DNA of 6,439 nucleotides from Flavobacterium psychrophilum. GTDB taxonomy: Bacteria > Bacteroidota > Bacteroidia > Flavobacteriales > Flavobacteriaceae. The number at the start of each line of letters is the position of its first letter. Position 1 is the stretch's first letter. Shown piece after piece: positions 1 through 5,883 of the stretch. The notes beneath the pieces are model-generated. The model was not told where the DNA came from. It ran no database searches and saw only the letters and a list, made by a program, of their open reading frames with translations. The translations under genes were made by a program, and so were the position numbers. The stretch is from NCBI GenBank assembly GCA_945878515.1, contig CAMCTL010000184.1, forward strand, positions 1 through 6,439, in the 5' to 3' direction.

Positions 1-189
1 TACAATACCACTGGAGCCATTGGCGCAGCAAGAGCATCAGGACTTCACGAAGGCGACTTTGAAACCTTTGGAAAGTACATTACCGACAATGATTACGTAA
101 TGACGTATAAACCTTTTACAGACAAACAACCGTATTTGGAAGCATATCAACTTTGGAAAAACGAATTAGAATTAATAATCAATAAATAA
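1..189 (+). CDS. xylB: Xylulokinase, C-terminal end (partial, cut by window edge)
   Basis: This is the last 62 codons of an open frame that enters from the left edge and ends in a tandem stop TAA TAA (187-192). The residues [13 protein letters not shown] near the left edge resemble the glycine/alanine-rich helix near the C-terminus of FGGY-family sugar kinases. The tail is charged and ends in IINK. Xylulokinase phosphorylates D-xylulose to D-xylulose 5-phosphate using ATP in the cytoplasm, the step after xylose isomerase. The identification rests mostly on context: the gene stops only 7 bases before the xylA start, on the same strand, which is the usual xylB-xylA operon layout. The ATP-binding and sugar-binding domains lie outside the window, so another FGGY kinase cannot be excluded from this fragment alone. 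Confidence 0.82.
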   Translation, partial: YNTTGAIGAARASGLHEGDFETFGKYITDNDYVMTYKPFTDKQPYLEAYQLWKNELELIINK

Positions 190-196
190 TAACAAA

Positions 197-1522
197 ATGG
201 CAACTTTAGGCAATAAAGAATACTTTAAAGGTATTAGCGAAATTAAATTTGAAGGCAACGAATCAGACAATCCTTTAGCATTCAAATATTACAATCCAGA
301 CCAAGTTGTGGCTGGAAAAACGATGCGGGAGCATTTTAAATTTGCTATCGCATATTGGCATACTTTCTGCGGGCAAGGTTCTGATCCATTTGGACCAGGG
401 ACACAAAGTTTTGCTTGGGATCAATCCTCAGATGCAGTGCAAGCAGCAAAAGACAAAGCAGATGCCGCTTTCGAATTCATCACCAAAATGGGATTTGGAT
501 ACTACTGTTTCCACGATTTCGATTTAATTAGAGAAGGAGCCACTTTTGGAGAATCAGAACAAAGAATCTTAACCATTACCGAGTATTTAAAAGAAAAACA
601 AGCAGCTTCTGGCGTAAAATTACTTTGGGGAACTGCCAATGCTTTTTCGAATCCTCGCTATATGAATGGTGCAGCTACAAATCCTGATTTTAATGTAGTA
701 GCAAGAGCTGGTGGCCAAGTAAAATTAGCGTTGGATGCAACGATTGCTTTAGGTGGTGAAAACTATGTTTTCTGGGGCGGACGTGAAGGTTATATGTCTT
801 TGTTGAACACCGATATGGGAAGAGAATTGGACCATTTGGGTACGTTTTTGGCGAAAGCCAGAGATTATGCAAGAGCACAAGGTTTCAAAGGAAATTTCTT
901 CATCGAACCAAAACCAATGGAACCAATGAAGCACCAATATGATTTTGATTGCGCCACCGCCATTGGATTTTTAAATCAATACGGTTTAGAGAAAGATTTC
1001 AAAATGAATATCGAAGTAAATCACGCTACATTAGCGCAACACACTTTTCAACACGAAATGGAAGTGGCTGCGAAGGCTGGAATGTTAGGAAGTTTAGATG
1101 CGAACCGTGGCGATTATCAAAACGGATGGGATACAGACCAATTCCCAAATAACATTCAAGAAACTACCGAAGCGATGTTGGTATTCTTAAAAGCAGGTGG
1201 ATTACATGGTGGTGGAGTTAATTTTGATGCAAAAATTAGAAGAAATTCGACTGATATGGAAGACGTTTTCTTGGCACACATTGGCGGAGCAGATACTTTT
1301 GCAAGAGCCTTGTTGACTGCTGATAAAATTATTACTTCATCAGCTTATGATAAATTGAGAACAGCAAGATATAGCTCATTCGATGCTGGAAAAGGAAAAG
1401 AATTTGAAGAAGGAAAACTTGATTTAAAAGCCTTGTACGAAATTGCCAAAGAAAATGGAGAGCTTACATTACAAAGTGGCAAACAAGAATTGTTTGAGAA
1501 TATAATCAACCAGTATATTTAG
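197..1522 (+). CDS. xylA: Xylose isomerase (class II)
   Basis: XylA interconverts D-xylose and D-xylulose in the cytoplasm, using two divalent metal ions. The 441-residue length is usual for class II enzymes, which carry an N-terminal extension. All the expected active-site residues are visible and sit at a constant +5 offset from E. coli numbering. The catalytic pair is H106 and D109 in FHDFD. The metal ligands are E237 (FIEPKP), E273 and H276 (IEVNHATLA), D301 (LDANRGD), D312 and D314 (WDTDQFP) and D344 (VNFDAKIRR). The WGGREGY motif (193-199) is also intact. The start at 197 follows an A-rich leader (taacaaa) with no Shine-Dalgarno sequence, as is normal in Bacteroidetes. The gene follows xylB after 7 bases, so the two are almost certainly co-transcribed. 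A strong terminator follows. The operon promoter and any xylose regulator are outside the window. Confidence 0.98.
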   Translation: MATLGNKEYFKGISEIKFEGNESDNPLAFKYYNPDQVVAGKTMREHFKFAIAYWHTFCGQGSDPFGPGTQSFAWDQSSDAVQAAKDKADAAFEFITKMGFGYYCFHDFDLIREGATFGESEQRILTITEYLKEKQAASGVKLLWGTANAFSNPRYMNGAATNPDFNVVARAGGQVKLALDATIALGGENYVFWGGREGYMSLLNTDMGRELDHLGTFLAKARDYARAQGFKGNFFIEPKPMEPMKHQYDFDCATAIGFLNQYGLEKDFKMNIEVNHATLAQHTFQHEMEVAAKAGMLGSLDANRGDYQNGWDTDQFPNNIQETTEAMLVFLKAGGLHGGGVNFDAKIRRNSTDMEDVFLAHIGGADTFARALLTADKIITSSAYDKLRTARYSSFDAGKGKEFEEGKLDLKALYEIAKENGELTLQSGKQELFENIINQYI

Positions 1523-1543
1523 AATTCCATCTTTTATTAATAC

Positions 1544-1591
1544 AATGCCGAGAATTTTTAATGTTACATTAAAATCACTCGGCATTTTTTT
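1544..1591 (+). terminator. Intrinsic terminator of the xylB-xylA operon
   Basis: A 9 bp perfect stem AATGCCGAG (1544-1552) / CTCGGCATT (1578-1586) runs into a T-tract (1585-1591). Inside it, a second perfect 8 bp stem TTTTAATG (1556-1563) / CATTAAAA (1567-1574) closes a TTA loop. The two stems are separated by a symmetric 3 by 3 internal loop, so the whole forms one long hairpin. It starts 22 bases after the xylA stop. The minus strand lacks a good T-tract, so it probably works in the plus direction only. Confidence 0.88.
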
Positions 1592-1603
1592 ATTTGTAAC
1601 ACT

Positions 1604-1628
1604 AAAAAATGTCTATTTCAAAAATAGA
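1604..1628 (-). terminator. Probable weak intrinsic terminator for the minus-strand lipoprotein gene
   Basis: A perfect inverted repeat TCTATTT (1612-1618) / AAATAGA (1622-1628) has a 3-base loop. Read on the minus strand, it is followed after two bases by six T (plus-strand A 1604-1609). It lies about 50 bases beyond the stop of the minus-strand gene that ends at 1677. The stem is mostly A:T, so it may be weak. The call rests on the stem, the T-run and the position. Confidence 0.42.
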
Positions 1629-1676
1629 TTTAGCCAACCAATCAATTTTTTTAAAAGTTTGCATCAATCTTTGTCA

Positions 1677-2096
1677 TTAATTATAGACTTTCAATACATT
1701 CCCATTCACGGTAACACGATATTGTTTCAGCGGATAGGCAGCGCCTTTACTTTGGCCCGAAAACAAACTGTATTCCGCATTATCACAGGTGCAAAGTGCA
1801 TTAATACCTTTTATAGTCATAGTAGAGCAAGAACTTAAAACCTGATTGGGACAAGCCGCATCAAAAGCATTATAAGTAGTTCCTGATGTATTAAAAACAA
1901 TAATTCCCCGAACACCTTCATTGGGAATATAAACAGCATTACTTACAAATTTAAGTGCCGAATATTGAGGTAAATTCAGATTAATATCAACGTTTACAGC
2001 ATAATTAGGCAAATACGGATTGTTGTTAATCGGAGAATTTGTATCACATCCAAAAAGCATCGGAAAGACGATCAACAGAAATAAACTATTTTTCAT
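1677..2096 (-). CDS. Lipoprotein with a degenerate Rieske-like [2Fe-2S] domain lacking both His ligands
   Basis: This is a 139-residue protein. The ATG at 2096 is preferred over the in-frame ATG at 2123, because 2096 begins a compact lipoprotein signal (MKNSLFLLIVFPMLFGC, Cys17 the likely lipidated residue). The 2123 ATG also abuts a promoter-like -7 element. The product is predicted to be exported and membrane-anchored. The C-terminal half follows the Rieske pattern C-x-H-x(15-17)-C-x2-H: ACPN at 81-84, then 17 residues, then CTCD at 102-105, followed by NAEYSLFSGQ, which resembles the HGxxFDxxTG that follows the second ligand pair in Rieske proteins. The first histidine is N84 and the second is D105. 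Extra cysteines C90 and C104 sit close to where disulfide-type Rieske proteins have their disulfide pair. The fold may be kept without the cluster, or with altered ligands. The Rieske assignment is inference from spacing. The gene is divergent from greA; its function is unknown. Confidence 0.8.
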   Translation of the reverse strand: MKNSLFLLIVFPMLFGCDTNSPINNNPYLPNYAVNVDINLNLPQYSALKFVSNAVYIPNEGVRGIIVFNTSGTTYNAFDAACPNQVLSSCSTMTIKGINALCTCDNAEYSLFSGQSKGAAYPLKQYRVTVNGNVLKVYN

Positions 2097-2124
2097 GGTA
2101 GGTATATTAAAACAATGTGACATA

Positions 2125-2149
2125 CAAAAATAATTTTTTTAAGTGTCAA
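2125..2149 (-). promoter_or_regulatory. Putative promoter of the minus-strand lipoprotein gene
   Basis: On the minus strand TATTTTTG (plus-strand 2125-2132) fits the Bacteroidetes -7 consensus TAnnTTTG exactly. A TTG (plus-strand CAA 2147-2149) lies upstream, but with only 14 bases between the two, shorter than the usual 17-23. Transcription would begin near 2118, downstream of the alternative ATG at 2123, which supports the start at 2096. Confidence 0.42.
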
Positions 2150-2194
2150 CTTGATATGTTTAACGTATATTTATAAACTAAATAAAAATAATAC

Positions 2195-2202
2195 TATCTT
2201 TG
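2195..2202 (+). promoter_or_regulatory. Putative greA promoter (-7 element)
   Basis: TATCTTTG matches the Bacteroidetes -7 consensus TAnnTTTG exactly. No TTG is found at the expected distance upstream; the region is A/T only (TATATTTATAAAC), so the -33 element is weak or absent. The predicted transcription start is near 2209, leaving a leader of about 50 bases before the greA ATG. Because the promoter lies inside the longer open frame that begins at 2151, translation cannot sensibly start there. Confidence 0.6.
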
Positions 2203-2206
2203 CGGA

Positions 2207-2234
2207 AAGAAATCCCGTCCCGATGGGATTTTTT
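2207..2234 (+). promoter_or_regulatory. Terminator-like hairpin in the greA leader
   Basis: Six core pairs AATCCC (2211-2216) / GGGATT (2225-2230) extend outward by A-T, G-T, A-T and A-T pairs (2207-2210 with 2231-2234) to about 10 bp around an 8-base loop. The 3' arm is a run of six T (2229-2234). It lies immediately downstream of the predicted greA transcription start and 24 bases before the greA ATG, so it could terminate or attenuate greA transcription. In E. coli the greA leader also contains a terminator that yields the GraL short RNAs. That parallel is an analogy from known biology, not a homology claim. A simple 5'-end stabilising stem is the main alternative. Confidence 0.5.
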
Positions 2235-2258
2235 GTATTTTATATAAACGATGAATTT

Positions 2259-2735
2259 ATGAGTCAAGTATCTTATTACACAGCCGAAGGATTAAAAAAA
2301 TTGAGAGACGAGTTAGATCAATTAAAAAGTATTGAAAGACCAAAAGCTTCGCAAGCCATTGCTGAGGCAAGAGATAAAGGAGATTTGTCCGAAAATGCCG
2401 AATACGATGCTGCCAAAGAAGCACAAGGAATGCTAGAAATGAGAATTGCAAAGCTAGAAGAAATACATTCTAACGCTAGGTTAATTGACGAAACCCAACT
2501 TGATGTTTCCAAAGTTTTGGTATTGTCTAATGTAAAAATCAAGAATCAAACCAATGGAATGGAAATGAAATATACGCTTGTTGCTGAAAGCGAAGCCGAT
2601 TTAAAAACTGGAAAAATCTCCGTGACTTCGCCTATTGGTAGAGGTTTACTTGGAAAAACCGTTGGCGATGTAGCAGAAATCACAGTGCCAAATGGCGTTT
2701 TGAAATTTGAAATTTTAGAAGTTTCTAGAGACTAG
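2259..2735 (+). CDS. greA: Transcription elongation factor GreA
   Basis: GreA enters the RNA polymerase secondary channel and stimulates cleavage of the transcript in backtracked complexes, freeing stalled polymerase. The 158-residue length equals that of the E. coli protein. The N-terminal coiled coil (about residues 1-75) carries the conserved tip EARDKGDLSENAEYDAAKE; D42 and E45 correspond to the essential acidic pair that coordinates the catalytic magnesium. The C-terminal FKBP-like domain has the family signature SPIGRGLLGKTVGD (124-137). The frame stays open back to 2151, but the start at 2259 gives the normal GreA N-terminus (MSQVSYYTAEG) and lies downstream of the predicted promoter. 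The gene stands divergent to the lipoprotein gene. A terminator-like hairpin in its leader may control it. A repeat-filled gap of 182 bases separates it from the HIT gene on the same strand. Confidence 0.97.
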   Translation: MSQVSYYTAEGLKKLRDELDQLKSIERPKASQAIAEARDKGDLSENAEYDAAKEAQGMLEMRIAKLEEIHSNARLIDETQLDVSKVLVLSNVKIKNQTNGMEMKYTLVAESEADLKTGKISVTSPIGRGLLGKTVGDVAEITVPNGVLKFEILEVSRD

Positions 2736-2741
2736 TCTTTA

Positions 2742-2839
2742 ATTGCAGATTTCAGGTTGCAGATTTCAGATTTCAGTTTGCAGATTTCAGTTTGCAGATT
2801 TCAGTTTGCAGATTTCAGGTTGCAGATTGCAGTTTGCAG
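2742..2839 (+). repeat. 14-bp tandem repeat built of two alternating heptamers (NTTGCAG / NTTTCAG)
   Basis: Fourteen heptamers of the form NTTKCAG follow one another without interruption for 98 bases. Most alternate, giving a 14-base unit TTTGCAGATTTCAG that is exact three times (2777-2790, 2791-2804, 2805-2818). Flanking copies differ at the first base (A, G or T) or in G/T at the fourth. One extra ATTTCAG (2770-2776) breaks the alternation. The array begins 6 bases after the greA stop. It is probably non-coding, since a period of 14 does not preserve a reading frame in threes. Confidence 0.93.
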
Positions 2840-2849
2840 GTCTATTAAA

Positions 2850-2905
2850 TTAAACTTTTAAACAACTTTAAACTTTAAACAACTTTAAACTTTTAAACTT
2901 TAAAC
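2850..2905 (+). repeat. Heptamer repeat TTTAAAC
   Basis: Six copies of TTTAAAC (2857, 2867, 2874, 2884, 2892 and 2899) plus a shortened first copy (2850-2855) are spaced by nothing, a single T or AAC. The block lies 10 bases after the heptamer array upstream and 12 bases before the HIT start codon, so it forms the leader of the HIT gene. It is very A/T-rich and unlikely to form a stable hairpin. Confidence 0.8.
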
Positions 2906-2917
2906 TCCTAACCTCCC

Positions 2918-3307
2918 ATGAGTTCTATTTTTACCAAAATCATCAACGGAGAAATTCCTTGCTACAAAATAGCTGAAGACGATAATTTTTTGGCGTTTCT
3001 GGATGTCAATCCCAATGCAAAAGGACACACTTTATGTGTTCCAAAACAAGAAATTGATAAAATTTTCGATATTCAAGATGATTTGTATCTTGGTTTGATG
3101 CAGTTTTCCAAAAAAATTGCCGTTGCACTTGAAAAAACAGTTCCTTGCAAAAGAATAGGAATGGCAGTTATTGGTCTAGAAGTGCCTCACGCTCACGTTC
3201 ATTTGATTCCTCTAAATGAAATGGACGAAATGCGTTTTCAAAATAAAGTGACAATGACAAAAGATGAATTTGAATCTTTGGCTAAAAAAATTCAAGACAA
3301 TTTGTAA
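2918..3307 (+). CDS. HIT-family protein (histidine triad nucleotide hydrolase/transferase)
   Basis: This is a 129-residue single-domain protein of the Hint/Fhit superfamily, a usual size. The signature HxHxH is HAHVHLI with H91, H93 and H95; H93, the middle one, is the expected nucleophile that forms the nucleotidyl intermediate. The N-terminal part IFTKIINGEIPCYKI and the motif NPNAKGHTLCVPK (31-43) are typical of HINT-type proteins, which hydrolyse purine nucleoside phosphoramidates and related nucleotides in the cytoplasm. The true substrate cannot be told from sequence. It lies downstream of greA on the same strand and is probably co-transcribed with it, since no TAnnTTTG promoter is seen in the gap; repeats fill the gap instead. 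The start codon follows CTCCTAACCTCCC, with no Shine-Dalgarno sequence. Its 3' end overlaps the most upstream possible start of the next gene. Confidence 0.95.
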   Translation: MSSIFTKIINGEIPCYKIAEDDNFLAFLDVNPNAKGHTLCVPKQEIDKIFDIQDDLYLGLMQFSKKIAVALEKTVPCKRIGMAVIGLEVPHAHVHLIPLNEMDEMRFQNKVTMTKDEFESLAKKIQDNL

Positions 3308-4508
3308 AAAGAAAAATTTAAAATTGAAACCAAAAATAAAAAATATTTTCTTAGTTTTTACCTTTCATTTTTTCATTTTAAGTTTTGGTCAAACCAATAC
3401 TGAATATGCTGCAATAGATAAAAAAGTGGCTTTAGTTCCACAAAAAGCTACAGTTTCTACAGAAGAAATAGCACAATACATCAACGCCAATTTCAAAACA
3501 GATCAGGATAAAATTCGCGCTATTTTTTTCTGGACCACTTCCAACATAAGTTATGATGTGAAGAATATGTTTGCCACTAATGCAAACGATTCTACAAAAG
3601 ATAGGATTGATAAAACATTAAAAACCAAAAAAGGAATTTGCTCAGATTATGCCGCCATTTTTAAAGAACTAGCGACTTTAGTAGGCATAGAATCCGTGGT
3701 TATTTCTGGTTATACCAAACAAAACGGAAAAATTGCGACGTTGTCTCACGCTTGGTGTGGAGCTAAAATTGATGATAAATGGTGCGTTTTCGATCCAACA
3801 TGGGGTTCGGGTGCTGTTACAAATGGCGTATTTGTTAAGAAAACTGATAATTATTATTTCAAAACTGAACCAACTAAATTTATAGCATCGCACATTCCAT
3901 TTGATTATTTATGGCAATTTTTAAATTATCCCATTACCAATTCTGAATTTTATGAAGGAAATATTCAAATCAATAAAACAAAGAAATATTTCGACTTCGA
4001 GAAAGAAATTGCAAAACTAAACAGCTTGTCAGAAATCGATAAATTATTTGAATCCGCACAAAGAATAGAGCAAAATGGAGTTAAAAATGTATTGATTTCG
4101 AATGAGTTAAAGAGTGTAAAGGAATACATCATTTTTCTTCAACAAAATGAGGTTATCGAAAAGTTGAACGCACTAGTTACTGACATGAATGAAGCAGTTG
4201 TTTTAATGAATGAATTTATTTATTACAAAAATAACAAATTCAAACCCACTCTATCTGATGAGGAAATTACAAAAATGATTCAAAAACCACTGGATAAATT
4301 TATTAAATGTCAAGAAGAAATTTACAAAATAGGTTCGGTAGGACGCGAAAACACGGCCAATTTATCATCAATCAAAAAATCTATTAAAAACAATTTGGCA
4401 GCCGCCGAAGAACAATCTTTGTTTGTAAAAAACTATTTGAGTAAGTCCAAAATAGTTCGCAAAACCATGTTTTCGAAAGTGTCGTGGTTTGGAGTTCCTT
4501 TAAATTAA
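3264..4508 (+). CDS. Secreted transglutaminase-like (CYK3/kyphoscoliosis-type) protein
   Basis: The catalytic triad of the transglutaminase-like superfamily is visible, numbered from the ATG at 3264: C126 in GICSDYA, H162 in SHAWC and D177 in FDPTWGSG. The downstream segment YYFKTEPTKFIASHIPFDY with WQFL matches the CYK3/kyphoscoliosis-type subgroup. Members may act as cysteine proteases or cross-linking enzymes; the activity here is unknown. A hydrophobic segment (IFLVFTFHFFILSFGQ, 28-43) is a signal peptide, so the product is exported. The C-terminal 180 residues are mostly polar and probably helical, with no domain I recognise. The start is uncertain. The ATG at 3264 overlaps the HIT gene by 44 bases and gives an unusually long basic leader. 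A TTG at 3324, 16 bases after the HIT stop, would give a compact signal peptide (LKPKIKNIF...) and 394 residues. The 3' end overlaps the convergent kinase gene by 9 bases. Confidence 0.9.
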   Translation: MNLNLWLKKFKTICKKKNLKLKPKIKNIFLVFTFHFFILSFGQTNTEYAAIDKKVALVPQKATVSTEEIAQYINANFKTDQDKIRAIFFWTTSNISYDVKNMFATNANDSTKDRIDKTLKTKKGICSDYAAIFKELATLVGIESVVISGYTKQNGKIATLSHAWCGAKIDDKWCVFDPTWGSGAVTNGVFVKKTDNYYFKTEPTKFIASHIPFDYLWQFLNYPITNSEFYEGNIQINKTKKYFDFEKEIAKLNSLSEIDKLFESAQRIEQNGVKNVLISNELKSVKEYIIFLQQNEVIEKLNALVTDMNEAVVLMNEFIYYKNNKFKPTLSDEEITKMIQKPLDKFIKCQEEIYKIGSVGRENTANLSSIKKSIKNNLAAAEEQSLFVKNYLSKSKIVRKTMFSKVSWFGVPLN

Positions 4509-5654
4509 TTCGGTTACCTTAAAACAGACTTGAATCGTAGTTCCTTTTCCCAGCTCGGAATGCAATACTTTTATAATTCCTTTGTGGTATTCCTCTACAA
4601 TTCTTTTCGTTAAGGATAATCCTAAACCCCAACCTCGTTTTTTAGTGGTAAATCCAGGTTCAAAAACACTTTTAAACTGGTTTTTTGGAATGCCAATTCC
4701 CGTATCTGAAATATTGATTTTGACTAAACCACCTTCGTGCAATACCTCTAGCGTCAGCTTTCCTTTTCCTTTCATTGCGTCAATGGCATTTTTAACCAAA
4801 TTTTCAATGGTCCAACTGTGCAAAGTGGGATTAAACAACACAATAATAGGTAATTCAGGACCAATAAATAAAAACTCAACTTGTTTGGAAAATCGAGATT
4901 GTAAATAGGTATATGATTTCTGGGTTTCCTCGATAATATCTTTATTTTCTAACTTTGGTTCTGAACCAATTTTTGAAAAACGATCTGTAATGGTTTGCAA
5001 CCGCTCTATGTCTTTTTCTATTTCATTAGTAGTGGCTTCGTCCACATTTTCAGATTTTAGAATCTCTACCCACCCTACTAAAGATGTTAGTGGCGTTCCG
5101 ATTTGGTGTGCCGTTTCTTTTGCCATTCCAGCCCAAAGCTTATTTTGGGTCGCCATTTTTGTACTCTTATAAAAATTATAAACTAGAGCAGCAAACAAAA
5201 AAATAATAAGTAATAATGCAAGCGGGTAATATTTAAGTTTTTTCAACAGCTGAGAGTCACCATAATACAAATACTGAAATTTTCCCGGAACATATTCAAT
5301 TTCAATAGGTTCGTTTTCATTTTTAAGCCCAGACAAAAATGATTTAATTTTTAGCTTATTATTTTCAATTTCCTCTTCAATATTTACCATATCTATTATT
5401 GAATCATTCTCTGTTCGAATAATTGGGATGGAAGTATTATTGCTAAAAATTTGTAACGGAAGATCTACATCGGTATTTTCGTCGGCATTAATTAATGTTT
5501 TATGCGCATTTGCCCAAAGGTTCATTTTCAATCGTTCTTCCTGTTTGAAAATTTGAAAAAAAGTATAAGTATTCCAAAGTATTAATGAAATAATTAAAAA
5601 TGAAGCAAAAATAATAATCCAACGACTGATGTTGCTACTTTTTGAAAACTGCAT
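4500..5654 (-). CDS. Membrane sensor histidine kinase
   Basis: This is a 384-residue two-component sensor kinase. Transmembrane helix 1 is about residues 11-34 and helix 2 about 143-161, enclosing a probably periplasmic sensor region of about 108 residues with no domain I recognise. No HAMP domain is obvious. The H-box is ETAHQIGTPLTSL with H183 as the likely autophosphorylated residue. The ATPase core follows: N-box WTIENLVKNAIDAM (281-294; N285, N289), G1 box DTGIGIP (317-323), F-box FEPGFTTKKRG and G2 box GWGLGLSL (341-348). All key residues are present, so it should be active. The start ATG is the only one that keeps helix 1. No response regulator lies beside it in the window, so its partner is elsewhere or beyond the edge. 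The signal is unknown. It is divergent from the DUF3127 gene and convergent with the transglutaminase-like gene. Confidence 0.95.
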   Translation of the reverse strand: MQFSKSSNISRWIIIFASFLIISLILWNTYTFFQIFKQEERLKMNLWANAHKTLINADENTDVDLPLQIFSNNTSIPIIRTENDSIIDMVNIEEEIENNKLKIKSFLSGLKNENEPIEIEYVPGKFQYLYYGDSQLLKKLKYYPLALLLIIFLFAALVYNFYKSTKMATQNKLWAGMAKETAHQIGTPLTSLVGWVEILKSENVDEATTNEIEKDIERLQTITDRFSKIGSEPKLENKDIIEETQKSYTYLQSRFSKQVEFLFIGPELPIIVLFNPTLHSWTIENLVKNAIDAMKGKGKLTLEVLHEGGLVKINISDTGIGIPKNQFKSVFEPGFTTKKRGWGLGLSLTKRIVEEYHKGIIKVLHSELGKGTTIQVCFKVTELI

Positions 5655-5672
5655 AAACTGATTTTTGTGGCA

Positions 5673-5680
5673 TAAATATA
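5673..5680 (-). promoter_or_regulatory. Weak candidate promoter of the histidine kinase gene
   Basis: On the minus strand TATATTTA differs from the Bacteroidetes -7 consensus TAnnTTTG only in its last base. The nearest upstream TTG (plus-strand CAA 5707-5709) is 26 bases away, outside the usual 17-23. Transcription would start only about ten bases before the ATG. No better match exists between 5655 and 5760 on this strand. Confidence 0.25.
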
Positions 5681-5751
5681 ACGAAATAATCTGATTCTTA
5701 TTTTTTCAAGTTTTTATTGTTTTAAAATTATCTTTTTGATCCGAAAATTTG

Positions 5752-5782
5752 TTTGACTTTAAAGAACAATTTGATATATTTG
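5752..5782 (+). promoter_or_regulatory. Bacteroidetes-type promoter of the DUF3127 gene
   Basis: The -33 element TTTG (5752-5755) is separated by 19 bases from an exact -7 element TATATTTG (5775-5782). This is the best match in the window to the TTTG / TAnnTTTG pair read by the Bacteroidetes primary sigma factor. Transcription should start near 5789, giving a leader of about 95 bases before the ATG at 5884. Confidence 0.75.
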
Positions 5783-5814
5783 TAAAACAGATTTTTTGAT
5801 AAACGGAATTTTAC

Positions 5815-5859
5815 GTGGCGAAAGACCAACTCACAATCAGGAAATTAGAAACCGAATAA
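5815..5859 (+). other. Possible 14-codon upstream reading frame in the DUF3127 leader
   Basis: A GTG-initiated frame encodes MAKDQLTIRKLETE and ends in TAA, 24 bases before the DUF3127 ATG. It lies wholly within the predicted transcript leader. No regulatory codon run and no clear ribosome site are seen, and a frame of this length arises easily by chance, so it is listed only as a candidate. Confidence 0.18.
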
Positions 5860-5883
5860 CAATAATAAATAAATATATTCAAG

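Noticed and set aside
1545..1838. Plus-strand open frame of 97 codons
   Set aside because: It runs through the xylA terminator and antisense to the lipoprotein gene, with no recognisable domain; it is a shadow frame.
2097..2123. Upstream ATG at 2123 for the minus-strand lipoprotein
   Set aside because: It adds MSHCFNIPT before a complete lipoprotein signal and lies at or before the predicted transcription start.
2151..2258. N-terminal extension of greA by 36 codons from an ATG at 2151
   Set aside because: It would place the promoter element (2195-2202) and the leader hairpin inside the coding region, and GreA proteins normally begin at the residue encoded at 2259.
2251..2262. Three-codon frame ATG AAT TTA TGA overlapping the greA start
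   Set aside because: It is too short to judge and expected by chance in A/T-rich sequence; there is no supporting signal.
2742..2905. CRISPR array
   Set aside because: The repeats are 7-14 bases and directly adjacent, with no unique spacers and no cas genes.
4582..4908. Plus-strand open frame of 108 codons
   Set aside because: It lies wholly antisense to the conserved ATPase core of the histidine kinase, whose motifs fix the true frame.
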